64,000 nt of DNA from assembly GCF_002116905.1 (NCBI RefSeq), contig NZ_CP015118.1, positions 6,076,001 through 6,140,000 on the forward strand, read 5' to 3'. This document shows positions 16,762 to 27,023 of this stretch, in pieces. The notes beneath the pieces are model-generated. The model did no database searches. It had not been told where the DNA came from and was given only the letters and a program-made list of their open reading frames with translations. The DNA comes from Piscinibacter gummiphilus (GTDB taxonomy: Bacteria > Pseudomonadota > Gammaproteobacteria > Burkholderiales > Burkholderiaceae_C). The first letter of the stretch is position 1. Every line of letters begins with the position of its first letter. The translations under genes were made by a program, and so were the position numbers.

Positions 16762-18717
16762 TGGACGAGACCCCCGCCGACACGGCGCCCCCTCCCGGCC
16801 CCTCCCTCGCCGGGTGGCCGGCCTTGCGCCGCCTGCTGCTCACGCTCGCGATCCTGTGCGTGGTGGTCGGATGCGGCTGGGCGGGCTTCACGGTGGCCGA
16901 GCGGCAGGGCATCGCCACGCTGCGCCAGGAATCGAACCACCGGCTCGACCTGTTCTCGTCGGCGGTGGAGGGCGTGATCAACCGGCTCGAGCACGTGCCG
17001 GCCACCATCCAGCTGAACCAGGACGTGCTGCAGCTGCTGCGCCACCCGCGCAACACGGGACAGCGCCGCGTCACCAGCGACTACCTGCGCCGCCTGAACG
17101 CCCACCTCGGCAGCATGTCGGTGTTCGTGCTCGACGACCGCGGCATCGTGCTCGCGTCCAGCAACGTCGACGTGCCCGACGACAGCCGCGTCGGCGAGGA
17201 CCTGTCCTTCCGGCCGTACTTCCTCGAGGCGCTGTCGGGCCGCGTGGGGCGCCACTTCGCCATCGGCGTGCACGGCAACGAACCGGGCTACTTCGTCTCG
17301 CACCCCATCCGCGACGGCGCGCGCGTGGTGGGCGTGGCCACCATCAAGATCGGCCTGCACGCCATCGACAAGACCTGGGAGATGCTGTCGTCGCAGGCCG
17401 TGCTCGCCGACACCAACCAGGTCGTGATCATGTCGTCGCAGCCGGAGTGGCGCTACACCTCGCTCGCCGACCTGACCCTCGACCGGCGCGTGGACCTGCA
17501 GCTCTCTCGCCTCTACAACAACCGGCGCATCGACCGCTTCCCGCTCGTCGTGCAGCTGTCCGTCGACGAGGACAGCCAGGTGATCGAAGGCGTGCTGCCC
17601 GTGGGCCAGCCTCACCACCACCGCGCGCGCAACCCGGAGATGCTGGTGCTCGGCCGTTCGCTCGACGGCATGGACTGGCGCCTGATGACGTTCACGGACC
17701 TGCGTCCCACGCGCCGGCAGGCCGCGGTGTACGGCTTCATGTCGGCGGTGGCCGCGGCCTTCGTCGTGCTGCTGGCCCTCTACCTCGCGCAGCACCGCCG
17801 CATCCTGCGCCAGCGCCACCAGGCCAAGCGCATGCTGGAGGAGGTCAACGCCGCGCTCGAACAGAAGGTGGCCAGCCGCACGCAGGACCTCACCGATGCG
17901 AACGACCGCCTGCGCAAGGAGGTGGTGGAACGCGAGCGCGCCGAGCTGACGCTGCGCAACGCGCAGGGCGAGCTGGTGCACACCGCGAAGATGGCCATCC
18001 TCGGCCAGCTGGCCACCGGCATCACGCACGAGCTGACGCAGCCGCTCGGGGCCATCCGCACGCTCTCCGGCAACGCGTCCGAGTTCCTCAAGCGCGGCGA
18101 CCTGAACTCGCTCTCGGGCAACCTCGGCATCATCGCGCGCATGGCCGACCAGATGGGCAACATCATCCAGCCGCTCAAGGGCTTCGCACGCAAGTCGTTG
18201 CCGGTCGCGGTGACCACCGACATCGCCCATGCGGTCGGCAACGCGCTGTTCCTCTACGGGCCGCGCATGCGCAAGGAGGAGGTCGACGTCGACAACCGCT
18301 GCGTCGCCGGCCAGCTGACCGCCTTCTGCGACCCGAACCGCCTGGAGCAGGTGCTGATCAACCTCGTGGGCAACGCCATCGACGCGATGGGCGGCGGGCC
18401 GCCGCGCACGCTGACGTTGCAGGCCTCGGCGCTTCCCGACGGCGTGCCGCCGCCCCACCTGCCCGCCGCCGCGTGCCCCACGGGCTGGGTGCGCGTGGAC
18501 GTGCTCGACACCGGCACCGGCTTCGCCGGCGGCACGGCCGACCACCTCTTCGAACCGTTCTTCACCACGAAGGCCAATGGCCAGGGCCTCGGCCTGGGCC
18601 TCGTCATCTCCCGCGACATCGTCCGTGAATTCCACGGCGAGATCGAAGCCGCCGACCGCCCCGAGGGCGGCGCCCGATTCACCCTCTACCTGCCCACCGG
18701 CCCGGTGGACCCCGACC

Positions 18718-18728
<11 letters not shown>
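16758..18728 (+). CDS. DctB-like membrane sensor histidine kinase
   Basis: 656 aa. N-terminal helix (about 25-47), a periplasmic double-Cache-type sensor (about 50-320), a second helix (about 335-360), a coiled-coil linker with LEEVNAALEQKVASRTQDL, and HisKA with the phospho-accepting His in ITHELTQPLGAIRTL. The HATPase N, G1, F and G2 boxes follow (NLVGNAIDAM, DTGTGFA, FEPFFTTK, GLGLGLVIS). This layout is that of DctB and AauS, which sense C4-dicarboxylates or acidic amino acids. Start ATG 16758 overlaps the binding-protein stop by 4 nt. The end overlaps the response-regulator gene by 11 nt. The two overlaps imply fixed stoichiometry of binding protein, kinase and regulator. Confidence 0.92.
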
Positions 18729-20061
<1,333 letters not shown>

Positions 20062-20069
20062 AAGAGGCC

Positions 20070-20094
20070 GCCGCCGGATTCCCGATCCGGCGGC
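20070..20094 (+). terminator. Hairpin after response-regulator gene
   Basis: GCCGCCGGAT-TCCCG-ATCCGGCGGC, a perfect 10-bp stem with 5-nt loop, 9 nt after the stop. No T-tract follows, so it could be a weak or Rho-assisted terminator or an mRNA 3' stabiliser. It separates the sensor operon from the sigma-54 promoter. Confidence 0.5.
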
Positions 20095-20174
20095 CATGAC
20101 GACCCACGGAATCTCGTGCAGGTTGTCACACCCGAGCAGCAGCCATGCTGCAGTGCCGCACCAGCAGCGGGCAC

Positions 20175-20189
20175 ACGGGTCATACCCGT
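20175..20189 (+). promoter_or_regulatory. Candidate enhancer (UAS) palindrome for the sigma-54 activator
   Basis: ACGGGT-CAT-ACCCGT is a perfect 15-bp palindrome 112 bp upstream of the -24 element, the usual distance for NtrC-family enhancer sites. It is the best palindrome in the 334-nt gap 20062-20395. Only one clear copy is seen, whereas DctD-type enhancers are often paired. Confidence 0.5.
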
Positions 20190-20286
20190 TCTTCCTATGA
20201 CGGCGGTCATGCCAGCCACGATGCTGCACCGCAATGGACGCAGCCATCTCCCCGCCACGGTGCGCGCCATACCGCGAATTTGAAAC

Positions 20287-20302
20287 TGGCACGGTCGATG
20301 CA
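20287..20302 (+). promoter_or_regulatory. Sigma-54 (-24/-12) promoter
   Basis: TGGCACG-GTCG-ATGCA: the -24 GG (20288-20289) and -12 GC (20300-20301) are correctly spaced, and all but one position match the TGGCACG-N4-TTGCA consensus. The start site would be near 20313, giving a leader of about 83 nt before GTG 20396. It sits directly downstream of a gene for a sigma-54 activator. Confidence 0.85.
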
Positions 20303-20395
20303 ATTGGTTTCACGTGACGTGGACGAACCGGCCGGTCGGACACGCGCAGCCAGACCCCCATTCGACAACCGCTCGACCTCACAGGAGTACCTGCA

Positions 20396-22537
20396 GTGAA
20401 GTTCCGATGCTCGCCCCGCCTCATCGCACGCCTGGCCCCGCTGCCCGTGGCCATCGCGATGGCCTTCTCGCTGCCCAGCAGCAGCGCCCATGACGAAACC
20501 GGCCCGGAAATCTGGTCGGTGCGCATCACCTACACCAGCCCCGACGAACTGGGCAAGCTCACGAAGCTGCTCGACCACCCGTACGTCGACCAGAAGAAGC
20601 ACGAGGTCACCGCCGAGGTGGGCCCGGACGAACTCGCCAGCCTGAAGGCCATGGGCGCCAACGTCACCATCGACGAGACCGAGACCGCGCGCATCCACGC
20701 GTTCGTGACCGGCCGCGCGAAGGACGCCGAGGACCGCAAGGGCATCCTCGGTTGGGTGGGCACGAAGAGCATCGCCAACGGCGCGCACGGCTGCTACCGC
20801 ACGGTGGAGGAGGTCTACACGACCTTCGACGACCTCGTCGCGAAGTACCCGAAGCTGGCCAAGGTGCAGACGCTCGGCAAGAGCTGGATGGGCGAGCAGC
20901 AGGTCATCCCGCCGGTGGGCACCGCGATCCCGGACAACAGCAAGTCGTCGTTCGCGAACCTGCTGATCAAGTACCTGCCGCCGTCGATCGTCACGCGCTT
21001 CAACCTGAGCCTGTTCCCCGTCGACCCGAACCCCGTCAAGGTGATCGTCGTCGGCAACTTCGAGAAGCAGGACGCGAAGGCCGAGGCCCCGCCGAACATG
21101 GTGTGGACGGGCGGCATCCACGCGCGCGAGTACGCGCCGCAGGAAGTCGGCATGAAGTTCATCGAGTGGCTGCTCGACAACTACGGCAAGGACCCGAACG
21201 CCACGATGATGCTGGACACCAACCGGTACCACTTCATCGTGCACAACCCGGACGGCCGCAAGATCGCCGAGCAGGACATCTCGGCCCGCCAGCGCAAGAA
21301 CACGAACTACGTGACCGCGGCCTGCACCAGCGTCACCGGCGGTGTCACCAACACCCTCAGCTCGGGCGTCGACCTGAACCGCAACTACCCGTTCGGCTGG
21401 GCCACCGGCGGCACGGGCGGCTCCGACGGCAACTCGTGCGGCGAAACCTTCCGCGGCACCGGCCCGGCCTCCGAGCCGGAGACCAAGGCCGTGCTGAACT
21501 ACGTGCGTGGCACCTGGAACCAGGCGGCGTGCAAGTGGGAAGGTGGCGCGCTGCCCGACGGCCGCCCGAAGAACGCGACCTACTGCAACCCCGAGAACCG
21601 CGACAACGGCGGCGCGGGTGAGCTCGACTGGCAGACCGGCGCCGACATGAACTACGGCGGCGGCGTGTTCATCGACCTGCACAGCAACGCCCGCGCGGTG
21701 CTGTGGCCGTGGGGCGTGGAGCGCACCGAGAACAACAACAACACGCACACGCCGAACAACAAGGGCATGGCGGTCATCGCGCAGCGCCTCGCGTACCACA
21801 ACAACTACTCGTCGCAGCAGCTCCTCAGCTACAACACCGAGGGCACGACGAAGGACGCCGTCTACGGCTACCTCGGCGCCCCGGCGTACACGGTGGAGAT
21901 GGGCCGGTCCTTCTACGAGGACTGCGGCGTGTTCGAACGCGAGACGTACCCGGAGAACTTCAACGGCTTCCACTACCTGAGCCGCGTGCTGCGCCGTCCG
22001 TACCAGCTGCCGTTCGGCCCGGACACCGTCAACGTGGCCGTGGGCAAGGCCTCGGTGGCCGCCGGCGAGCAGGTGAGCGTCACCGCCACCGTCGACGACA
22101 ACCGCTACCGCTACTCGAACGCCGGCCAGGCCAACATCCTGCCGCCGCCGTACCCGGTGGTCTACAACGTGAAGTCCGCGATGGCCTACATCGACACGAT
22201 GCCGTGGGAGCCGGGCGCGAAGGGCATCCCGCTCACGCTCTCGTCGTCCGACCAGGCCAAGTCCGACTTCCCGGACGCGACGAAGACCGTGACCGGCACG
22301 ATCGACACCACCGGCCTCTCGGCTGGCCGCCACATGGTGTTCGTGCAGGGCGTGAACGACGACGACAAGGCCGGTGCCGTGTCGGCGGCGTTCCTCGACG
22401 TCACGGCCCCCACGGCAGCACCCGCGGCCGACGGTGGTGGCGGTGGCTCGATGCGCCTCCTCGACCTCGTCGCGATGCTGCTCGGCGTCGTGGGCCTCGG
22501 TGCCGCCGCGCACCGCGCCCGCCGCAGCCGCCGTTGA
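20396..22537 (+). CDS. Secreted M14 zinc carboxypeptidase with GlyGly-CTERM-like tail
   Basis: 713 aa. Signal peptide (1-31), pro-region, and an M14 catalytic domain with zinc ligands in HARE (H242, E245) and H429 (DLHSNA), substrate-binding R329 in DLNRNYPFGW, and catalytic-type E501 (YTVEMG). A C-terminal beta-rich domain (about 540-670) precedes a glycine run (GGGGG), a hydrophobic helix and RARRSRR, the architecture of GlyGly-CTERM sorting signals processed by rhombosortase in type II secreting bacteria. Start GTG 20396 follows AGGAG by about 8 nt. It should cleave C-terminal residues from peptides outside the cell. Transcription most likely starts at the sigma-54 promoter at 20287. Confidence 0.9.
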   Translation: MKFRCSPRLIARLAPLPVAIAMAFSLPSSSAHDETGPEIWSVRITYTSPDELGKLTKLLDHPYVDQKKHEVTAEVGPDELASLKAMGANVTIDETETARIHAFVTGRAKDAEDRKGILGWVGTKSIANGAHGCYRTVEEVYTTFDDLVAKYPKLAKVQTLGKSWMGEQQVIPPVGTAIPDNSKSSFANLLIKYLPPSIVTRFNLSLFPVDPNPVKVIVVGNFEKQDAKAEAPPNMVWTGGIHAREYAPQEVGMKFIEWLLDNYGKDPNATMMLDTNRYHFIVHNPDGRKIAEQDISARQRKNTNYVTAACTSVTGGVTNTLSSGVDLNRNYPFGWATGGTGGSDGNSCGETFRGTGPASEPETKAVLNYVRGTWNQAACKWEGGALPDGRPKNATYCNPENRDNGGAGELDWQTGADMNYGGGVFIDLHSNARAVLWPWGVERTENNNNTHTPNNKGMAVIAQRLAYHNNYSSQQLLSYNTEGTTKDAVYGYLGAPAYTVEMGRSFYEDCGVFERETYPENFNGFHYLSRVLRRPYQLPFGPDTVNVAVGKASVAAGEQVSVTATVDDNRYRYSNAGQANILPPPYPVVYNVKSAMAYIDTMPWEPGAKGIPLTLSSSDQAKSDFPDATKTVTGTIDTTGLSAGRHMVFVQGVNDDDKAGAVSAAFLDVTAPTAAPAADGGGGGSMRLLDLVAMLLGVVGLGAAAHRARRSRR

Positions 22538-22632
22538 TGCAGGGCGAGACCCGCTCCGCAACGAACCCCATCGAACCCTCCGCGCGGGACACCGTCCCGT
22601 GTCCCCGCGCGGCCCAACTTTCCTGGAAGTCC

Positions 22633-24522
22633 ATGATGCGATTCAAACCCCAACCGCTGGTCCTGGCCCTCACCGGCCTTGCGGTCCTGTCCTTCGCCGG
22701 CTGTGGTGGCGATGACGACGCGCCCGCCACCGTCACCCCGCCGCCGGCCACCGCCGAGTCGAGCCTCGAAGGTGTCGTCTTCGACGGCCTGCTCGCCAAC
22801 GCGACCGTCTGCGTCGACCTGAACGAGAACCGCGACTGCGATGCCGGCGAACCGTCGGCCACGACGTCCGCCACGGGCACCTACAAGATCGAGAAGCTGA
22901 CGGCCGCCCAGGCCACCGGCTTCACGGTGCTCGCGAAGGCCGTGGCCGGCACGACGACGAACGCCGACGCGCCCGTCACCGCCGCCTTCACGCTGGCAGC
23001 GCCGGCCGGCAAGGCCGCCACCATCAGCCCGTACACGACCCTGGTCGTGTCCGAGGTCGACGGTGGCCGTGCGCCGAACCGCGCCCAGGCCGAGGAGAAC
23101 ATCCTCAGCAACCTCGTCGGCACCGCCGGCGACGTGGGCGGCCTCACGCTCTACTCGAACTACGCGAGCGACGAGACCGTCGGCACCGTGGCCAAGCGCG
23201 ACAAGATGGCCGGCCTCGGCCAGCTGCTGACCGTCGCGTTCGCGAAGACGGTCGCCACGTCGGGCCTCACCGGCAAGGAGGGCTTCGGCGCGCTGGGCCA
23301 GGCCGCCACGGGCTCGCTGCAGCAGGTGCTGTCGCAGGTCGCGGGCAAACTCGCCGCCGCCGACCGCGACACGCTGTCGGCCGCGCTGCAGGACAGCCTC
23401 GTGCCCACCGCGGCCCACCTCGCCGACGTCAAGAACGCCACGGCGAAGACGGCTGCCGCGCCGATCGAAGGCGCGTGGATCAAGACGACGGCGGTGGGTG
23501 CGGCCACGCAGAAGGAGTTGTTCCTGTTCGCGGGCGACGGCACCTTCGTGCACCAGATGCTGGACTCGGGCGTCGCGCTCAACACGGCGGACGTCACCAC
23601 CACGCAGTTCGACAACGGTTTCGGCTACAAGTACGGCCGCTACACGTTCGTCGGCGGCGTGCTGACCACGAGCCTCCTCGAGGCCTCGGAAGCGTCCGGC
23701 CCGGGCAGCGGCACGCTGAACAACGTCACCGTCACCGGCAACACGCTGACGGCGGACGGCGGCGTGACGTTCGAACGCGTGACCGGCACGGACCCGCTCG
23801 TGGGCGGCTGGGTGCGCCCGAACGGCAGCAACGAGCCCGAGTTCCTGGTGATGTTCGGTGACGGCACCTACGTGCACAGCACCTTCTACTACCAGAACGA
23901 CCCGCAGACCGGCACGGCGACCTTCTTCGAGACCGCCAAGTCCGCCGGCCTGCGCAAGGGCGCGTACGTGCGCGACACCGCCAACACGAGCGTCGTGAAC
24001 TTCGGCGACACCACGGTGGTCTTCAACGGCGCGCTCGCGATCCCGAGCGCACCGGGCGTCGCCCACGTGCAGCCGGACGGCAGCCTGTCGATGACGGGCC
24101 TGCGCCTCGTCAAGCTCGGCACGGCCGACGGCGCGAAGGCCATCACCGGCCTGTCGGAAGCCACCCGCTCGCGTCTGTGGTCCGGCCGCTACTTCAGCCG
24201 CACCGTCAGCATCGGCGGCGTGAACCGCCTGCAGTACGTGTACGTGCGCGGCCCGAACGACGTGCTGACGTTCCTGCAGCCCACCGTGGCCGGCGGCACC
24301 GCGGCCTGCGACACGCACCCCGGCGGCACGCCCGCGCCCGACTTCACGTCGGTCGCACCCGGCGACGGCAAGCTCAAGCAGTTCGTCGTGGGCACCAGCA
24401 CCGCCGCCACGGCCGGCTACGCGCAGCGCCGCCTGAACATCGGCCAGCCGGGCGCCGCCGTCACGTACACGCCGATCGCCAAACCCACCAACACCACCGC
24501 GCGTTGCGTGTGGCCCATCTGA
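22633..24522 (+). CDS. Lipoprotein with calcium-loop-like motif and two related beta modules
   Basis: 629 aa. Lipobox LSFAGC (Cys 24). After a Pro/Thr linker comes a region with DLNENRDCDAGEP, an EF-hand/dockerin-like acidic loop common in secreted Burkholderiales lipoproteins. A helical section (about 150-280) follows, then two similar modules: IEGAWIKT...FLFAGDGTFVHQ and LVGGWVRP...LVMFGDGTYVHS, which look like an internal duplication. Start ATG 22633 (tandem ATGATG) has GGAAG close upstream. It lies 95 nt after the carboxypeptidase gene and 22 nt before gltI, so probably in the same sigma-54 transcript. Specific function unknown; a surface-anchored binding role is an inference. Confidence 0.7.
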   Translation: MMRFKPQPLVLALTGLAVLSFAGCGGDDDAPATVTPPPATAESSLEGVVFDGLLANATVCVDLNENRDCDAGEPSATTSATGTYKIEKLTAAQATGFTVLAKAVAGTTTNADAPVTAAFTLAAPAGKAATISPYTTLVVSEVDGGRAPNRAQAEENILSNLVGTAGDVGGLTLYSNYASDETVGTVAKRDKMAGLGQLLTVAFAKTVATSGLTGKEGFGALGQAATGSLQQVLSQVAGKLAAADRDTLSAALQDSLVPTAAHLADVKNATAKTAAAPIEGAWIKTTAVGAATQKELFLFAGDGTFVHQMLDSGVALNTADVTTTQFDNGFGYKYGRYTFVGGVLTTSLLEASEASGPGSGTLNNVTVTGNTLTADGGVTFERVTGTDPLVGGWVRPNGSNEPEFLVMFGDGTYVHSTFYYQNDPQTGTATFFETAKSAGLRKGAYVRDTANTSVVNFGDTTVVFNGALAIPSAPGVAHVQPDGSLSMTGLRLVKLGTADGAKAITGLSEATRSRLWSGRYFSRTVSIGGVNRLQYVYVRGPNDVLTFLQPTVAGGTAACDTHPGGTPAPDFTSVAPGDGKLKQFVVGTSTAATAGYAQRRLNIGQPGAAVTYTPIAKPTNTTARCVWPI

Positions 24523-24544
24523 GTTCGAACTCCTTTCCCTCACC

Positions 24545-25459
24545 ATGATGAAAACGACCATGAAACGATCGACCCTCGCCCTCGCGGTGCTGTGCGCCGC
24601 CCTCGGCACGGCCCATGCGCAGGAGAACGACACCCTGAAGAAGATCAAGGACAGCGGCGCGGCCACGATGGGCGTGCGCGAGTCCTCCGGCGCGCTCTCG
24701 TACACGCTCGGCGACGGCAAGTACACGGGCTTCCACGTCGAGATCTGCAACAAGGTCTTCGCCGACGTGCAGAAGCAGCTGGGCCTGTCGAAGCTCGACA
24801 TCAAGTACCAGCCGGTGACGTCGCAGAACCGCATCCCCCTCATGCAGAACGGCACGGTGGACCTCGAGTGCGGTTCGACGACCAACAACGCCAAGCGCCA
24901 GGAAGACGTGGCCTTCGCGCCCACGCTCTACGTGGAGGAGGTGCGCATCGCCGTGAAGGGTGCCTCGGGCATCACGAACATCGAGCAGCTCGCGGGCAAG
25001 ACGGTGGCCACCACCACCGGCACCACCTCGGTGATGCTGCTCCGCAAGCACCGCCGCGCCAACGGCGTCGAGTTCAAGGAAGTGTTCGGCAAGGACCACG
25101 CCGACGCCTTCCTGCTGCTCGAGTCGGGCCGTGCCGATGCGTTCGTGATGGACGGCCAGATCCTCGCCGGCAACATCTCGCGCGCGAAGGCGCCGGGCGA
25201 CTTCAAGATCGTGGGCGACGTGCTCTCCGTCGAACCCATCGCCATCATGTACCGCAAGAACGACGCGGGCTTCAAGAAGGCGGTGGACGACAGCGTGAAG
25301 GCGATGCTCAAGAGCGGCGAAGTGGCCAAGCTCTACGACAAGTGGTTCCTGCAGCCGATCCCGCCGAGCAACACGCGCGTCGGGCTGGCCGCCAGCGAAG
25401 CCACGAAGTCGGCGTGGGCGAATCCGAACGACAAGCCGGTCGAGGAATACAAGCAGTAA
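24545..25459 (+). CDS. gltI: Glutamate/aspartate ABC-type periplasmic binding protein
   Basis: 304 aa, family-3 solute-binding protein. Signal peptide to AHAQ, then NDTLKKIKDSGAATMGVRES, QNRIPLMQNGTVDLECGSTT and TTTGTTSVMLLRKH, typical of GltI. It is similar to the binding protein at 15778 and would be a paralogue. No gltJKL permease or ATPase genes follow; a hairpin and a convergent gene close the region. Probably supplies a GltJKL transporter encoded elsewhere, or delivers ligand to the upstream kinase. Confidence 0.85.
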   Translation: MMKTTMKRSTLALAVLCAALGTAHAQENDTLKKIKDSGAATMGVRESSGALSYTLGDGKYTGFHVEICNKVFADVQKQLGLSKLDIKYQPVTSQNRIPLMQNGTVDLECGSTTNNAKRQEDVAFAPTLYVEEVRIAVKGASGITNIEQLAGKTVATTTGTTSVMLLRKHRRANGVEFKEVFGKDHADAFLLLESGRADAFVMDGQILAGNISRAKAPGDFKIVGDVLSVEPIAIMYRKNDAGFKKAVDDSVKAMLKSGEVAKLYDKWFLQPIPPSNTRVGLAASEATKSAWANPNDKPVEEYKQ

Positions 25460-25469
25460 ATCCTCGGCA

Positions 25470-25495
25470 CACCGGACCGCTCCCGCGGTCCGGTG
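25470..25495. terminator. Bidirectional hairpin between gltI and DUF1501 gene
   Basis: CACCGGACCGC-TCCC-GCGGTCCGGTG, a perfect 11-bp stem with 4-nt loop. It lies between two convergent genes and has no clear T-run on either strand. Confidence 0.6.
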
Positions 25496-25540
25496 CTCAG
25501 GCCGGCGTCAGGTTGCGGCGCCGGCCTTCCCGTTTCCGGG

Positions 25541-27010
25541 TCAGATGAACCCGAGGTTCGCGTTGAAGTTCTTCAGGTTCGGGAACACGATGTTCAGGTC
25601 GGCATCGCTCACGCCGAACCACTTGCCGAGCGTGGCGCCGATCTGGTCCACCGACACGCCGGGCAGGAAACTGCCGGAACCCACCTCGTCGGGCTGGCTC
25701 AGGCCCACCTGCGGGAAGCGCCCGTAGATCTCCTTGCCCTTGACCGCACCGCCGTACACGAAGTGGTGCGCCCCCCAGCCGTGGTCGGTGCCGTCGCCGT
25801 TCGTGGTGAACGTGCGGCCGAAGTCGGAGCCCGTGAAAAGGGCGACCTTGTCGCGCATGCCGATGGCGGCGAGCGCGGTGTCGAAATAGCCGATGGCGTG
25901 CGACAGGCGCGCCATCAGGTCGGCCTGGCCGCGGTTCTGGTTGTCATGGGTGTCGAAACCGCCCATCGACACGAAGAAGACCTGGCGCGTGGCGCCGAGG
26001 CCCGCGCGCGCGCCGATGATGCGCGTGACGGTCTGCAGCTGCACCGCGAGGTCGTTGTTCGCGAGCGTGCGCGTGGACGGGCGCATGTACTGCGTGGGCG
26101 CCGCCACGGTCGAGGCGGCATACGCCGTCTGGAAGACGGCCTGCGCGTCGATGGAGCGCTTGGTGATCACCGACTGCTCGCGCGCCATCAGGTGCGTGGC
26201 GTTGGTCTGCGTGATGATGTTGCGGTAATTCGTGGCCGCCGCGGCGGAACCGAACAGCGTGCCGGTGAGGTTGCCGATGGCGGTGGCGCCGTTGCTGCCC
26301 ACCTGGTACTGGAACACGTTCTGCCCGGTCATGAAGACGGCGTTGCCGCCGGCCGAGATGCTCGTGAACACCGTGTTGGTGTTGCCGCCGGCCACGAGGT
26401 CGCCGAAGCGGCCGCCCCAGCCGATGCGCGCGCCCTCGGGCCCGAGGGCCTGCCACATCGACTGCTGGTCGTTGTGCGAGAACAGCTTGGCCGGGCGCTT
26501 CTTCGTGGTGTTGCTCTGGTACTCGGCCTTCGTCATCGGCTGCACGAGCGGGCCGGCGTTGGCGATGATGCCCAGGCGCGCCTGGCCGAACAGCGATTGC
26601 ATCTCCGTCATCGACGGGTGCAGCGCGAAGGTGCGGGCGTTGTTCTCGGCGAACGCGGTGAAGTTGGGCACCACGGGCAGCACGCCGCCCAGCGCGGCGG
26701 GCGATGCCGCGGCCGCCGCGGCATCGGGGGCGGTGCCCGCGGCGCGCAGCGCGATCGGGTCGGTGCCGGTGTTGCGCACGGTGGTGTACGTGTTCCACGA
26801 CGCCGTGTCGGTGGGCAGCACCATGTTGGCGGAGTCGTTGCCGCCGTAGAGGAAGAGGCACACGATGGCCTTGTAGTCGGCCGTCTGTGCCGCGGCGGTG
26901 TTCATCGCCGCGAGGTTCATCGCGAACGGAACACCTGCCGGTCCGACGGAACCGGCGATGAGCGAGGCACGGCGCAGGAACTCCCGGCGGGATGCGTGGT
27001 TCATGGTCAT
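25541..27010 (-). CDS. DUF1501 protein with Tat signal
   Basis: 489 aa. The twin-arginine leader ASRREFLRRASLIAG suggests folded export. The body is the DUF1501 fold, related to the alkaline phosphatase/sulfatase superfamily: FLYGGNDSANMVLP, SMGGFDTHDNQ, TGSDFGRT and DHGWGAHHFVYGG. GAGGA precedes the ATG. It follows the DUF1800 gene by 13 nt; the two families are almost always neighbours and presumably form one exported system whose biochemistry is unknown. Confidence 0.88.
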   Translation of the reverse strand: MTMNHASRREFLRRASLIAGSVGPAGVPFAMNLAAMNTAAAQTADYKAIVCLFLYGGNDSANMVLPTDTASWNTYTTVRNTGTDPIALRAAGTAPDAAAAAASPAALGGVLPVVPNFTAFAENNARTFALHPSMTEMQSLFGQARLGIIANAGPLVQPMTKAEYQSNTTKKRPAKLFSHNDQQSMWQALGPEGARIGWGGRFGDLVAGGNTNTVFTSISAGGNAVFMTGQNVFQYQVGSNGATAIGNLTGTLFGSAAAATNYRNIITQTNATHLMAREQSVITKRSIDAQAVFQTAYAASTVAAPTQYMRPSTRTLANNDLAVQLQTVTRIIGARAGLGATRQVFFVSMGGFDTHDNQNRGQADLMARLSHAIGYFDTALAAIGMRDKVALFTGSDFGRTFTTNGDGTDHGWGAHHFVYGGAVKGKEIYGRFPQVGLSQPDEVGSGSFLPGVSVDQIGATLGKWFGVSDADLNIVFPNLKNFNANLGFI

Positions 27011-27023
27011 GGCGGGTTCCTCG

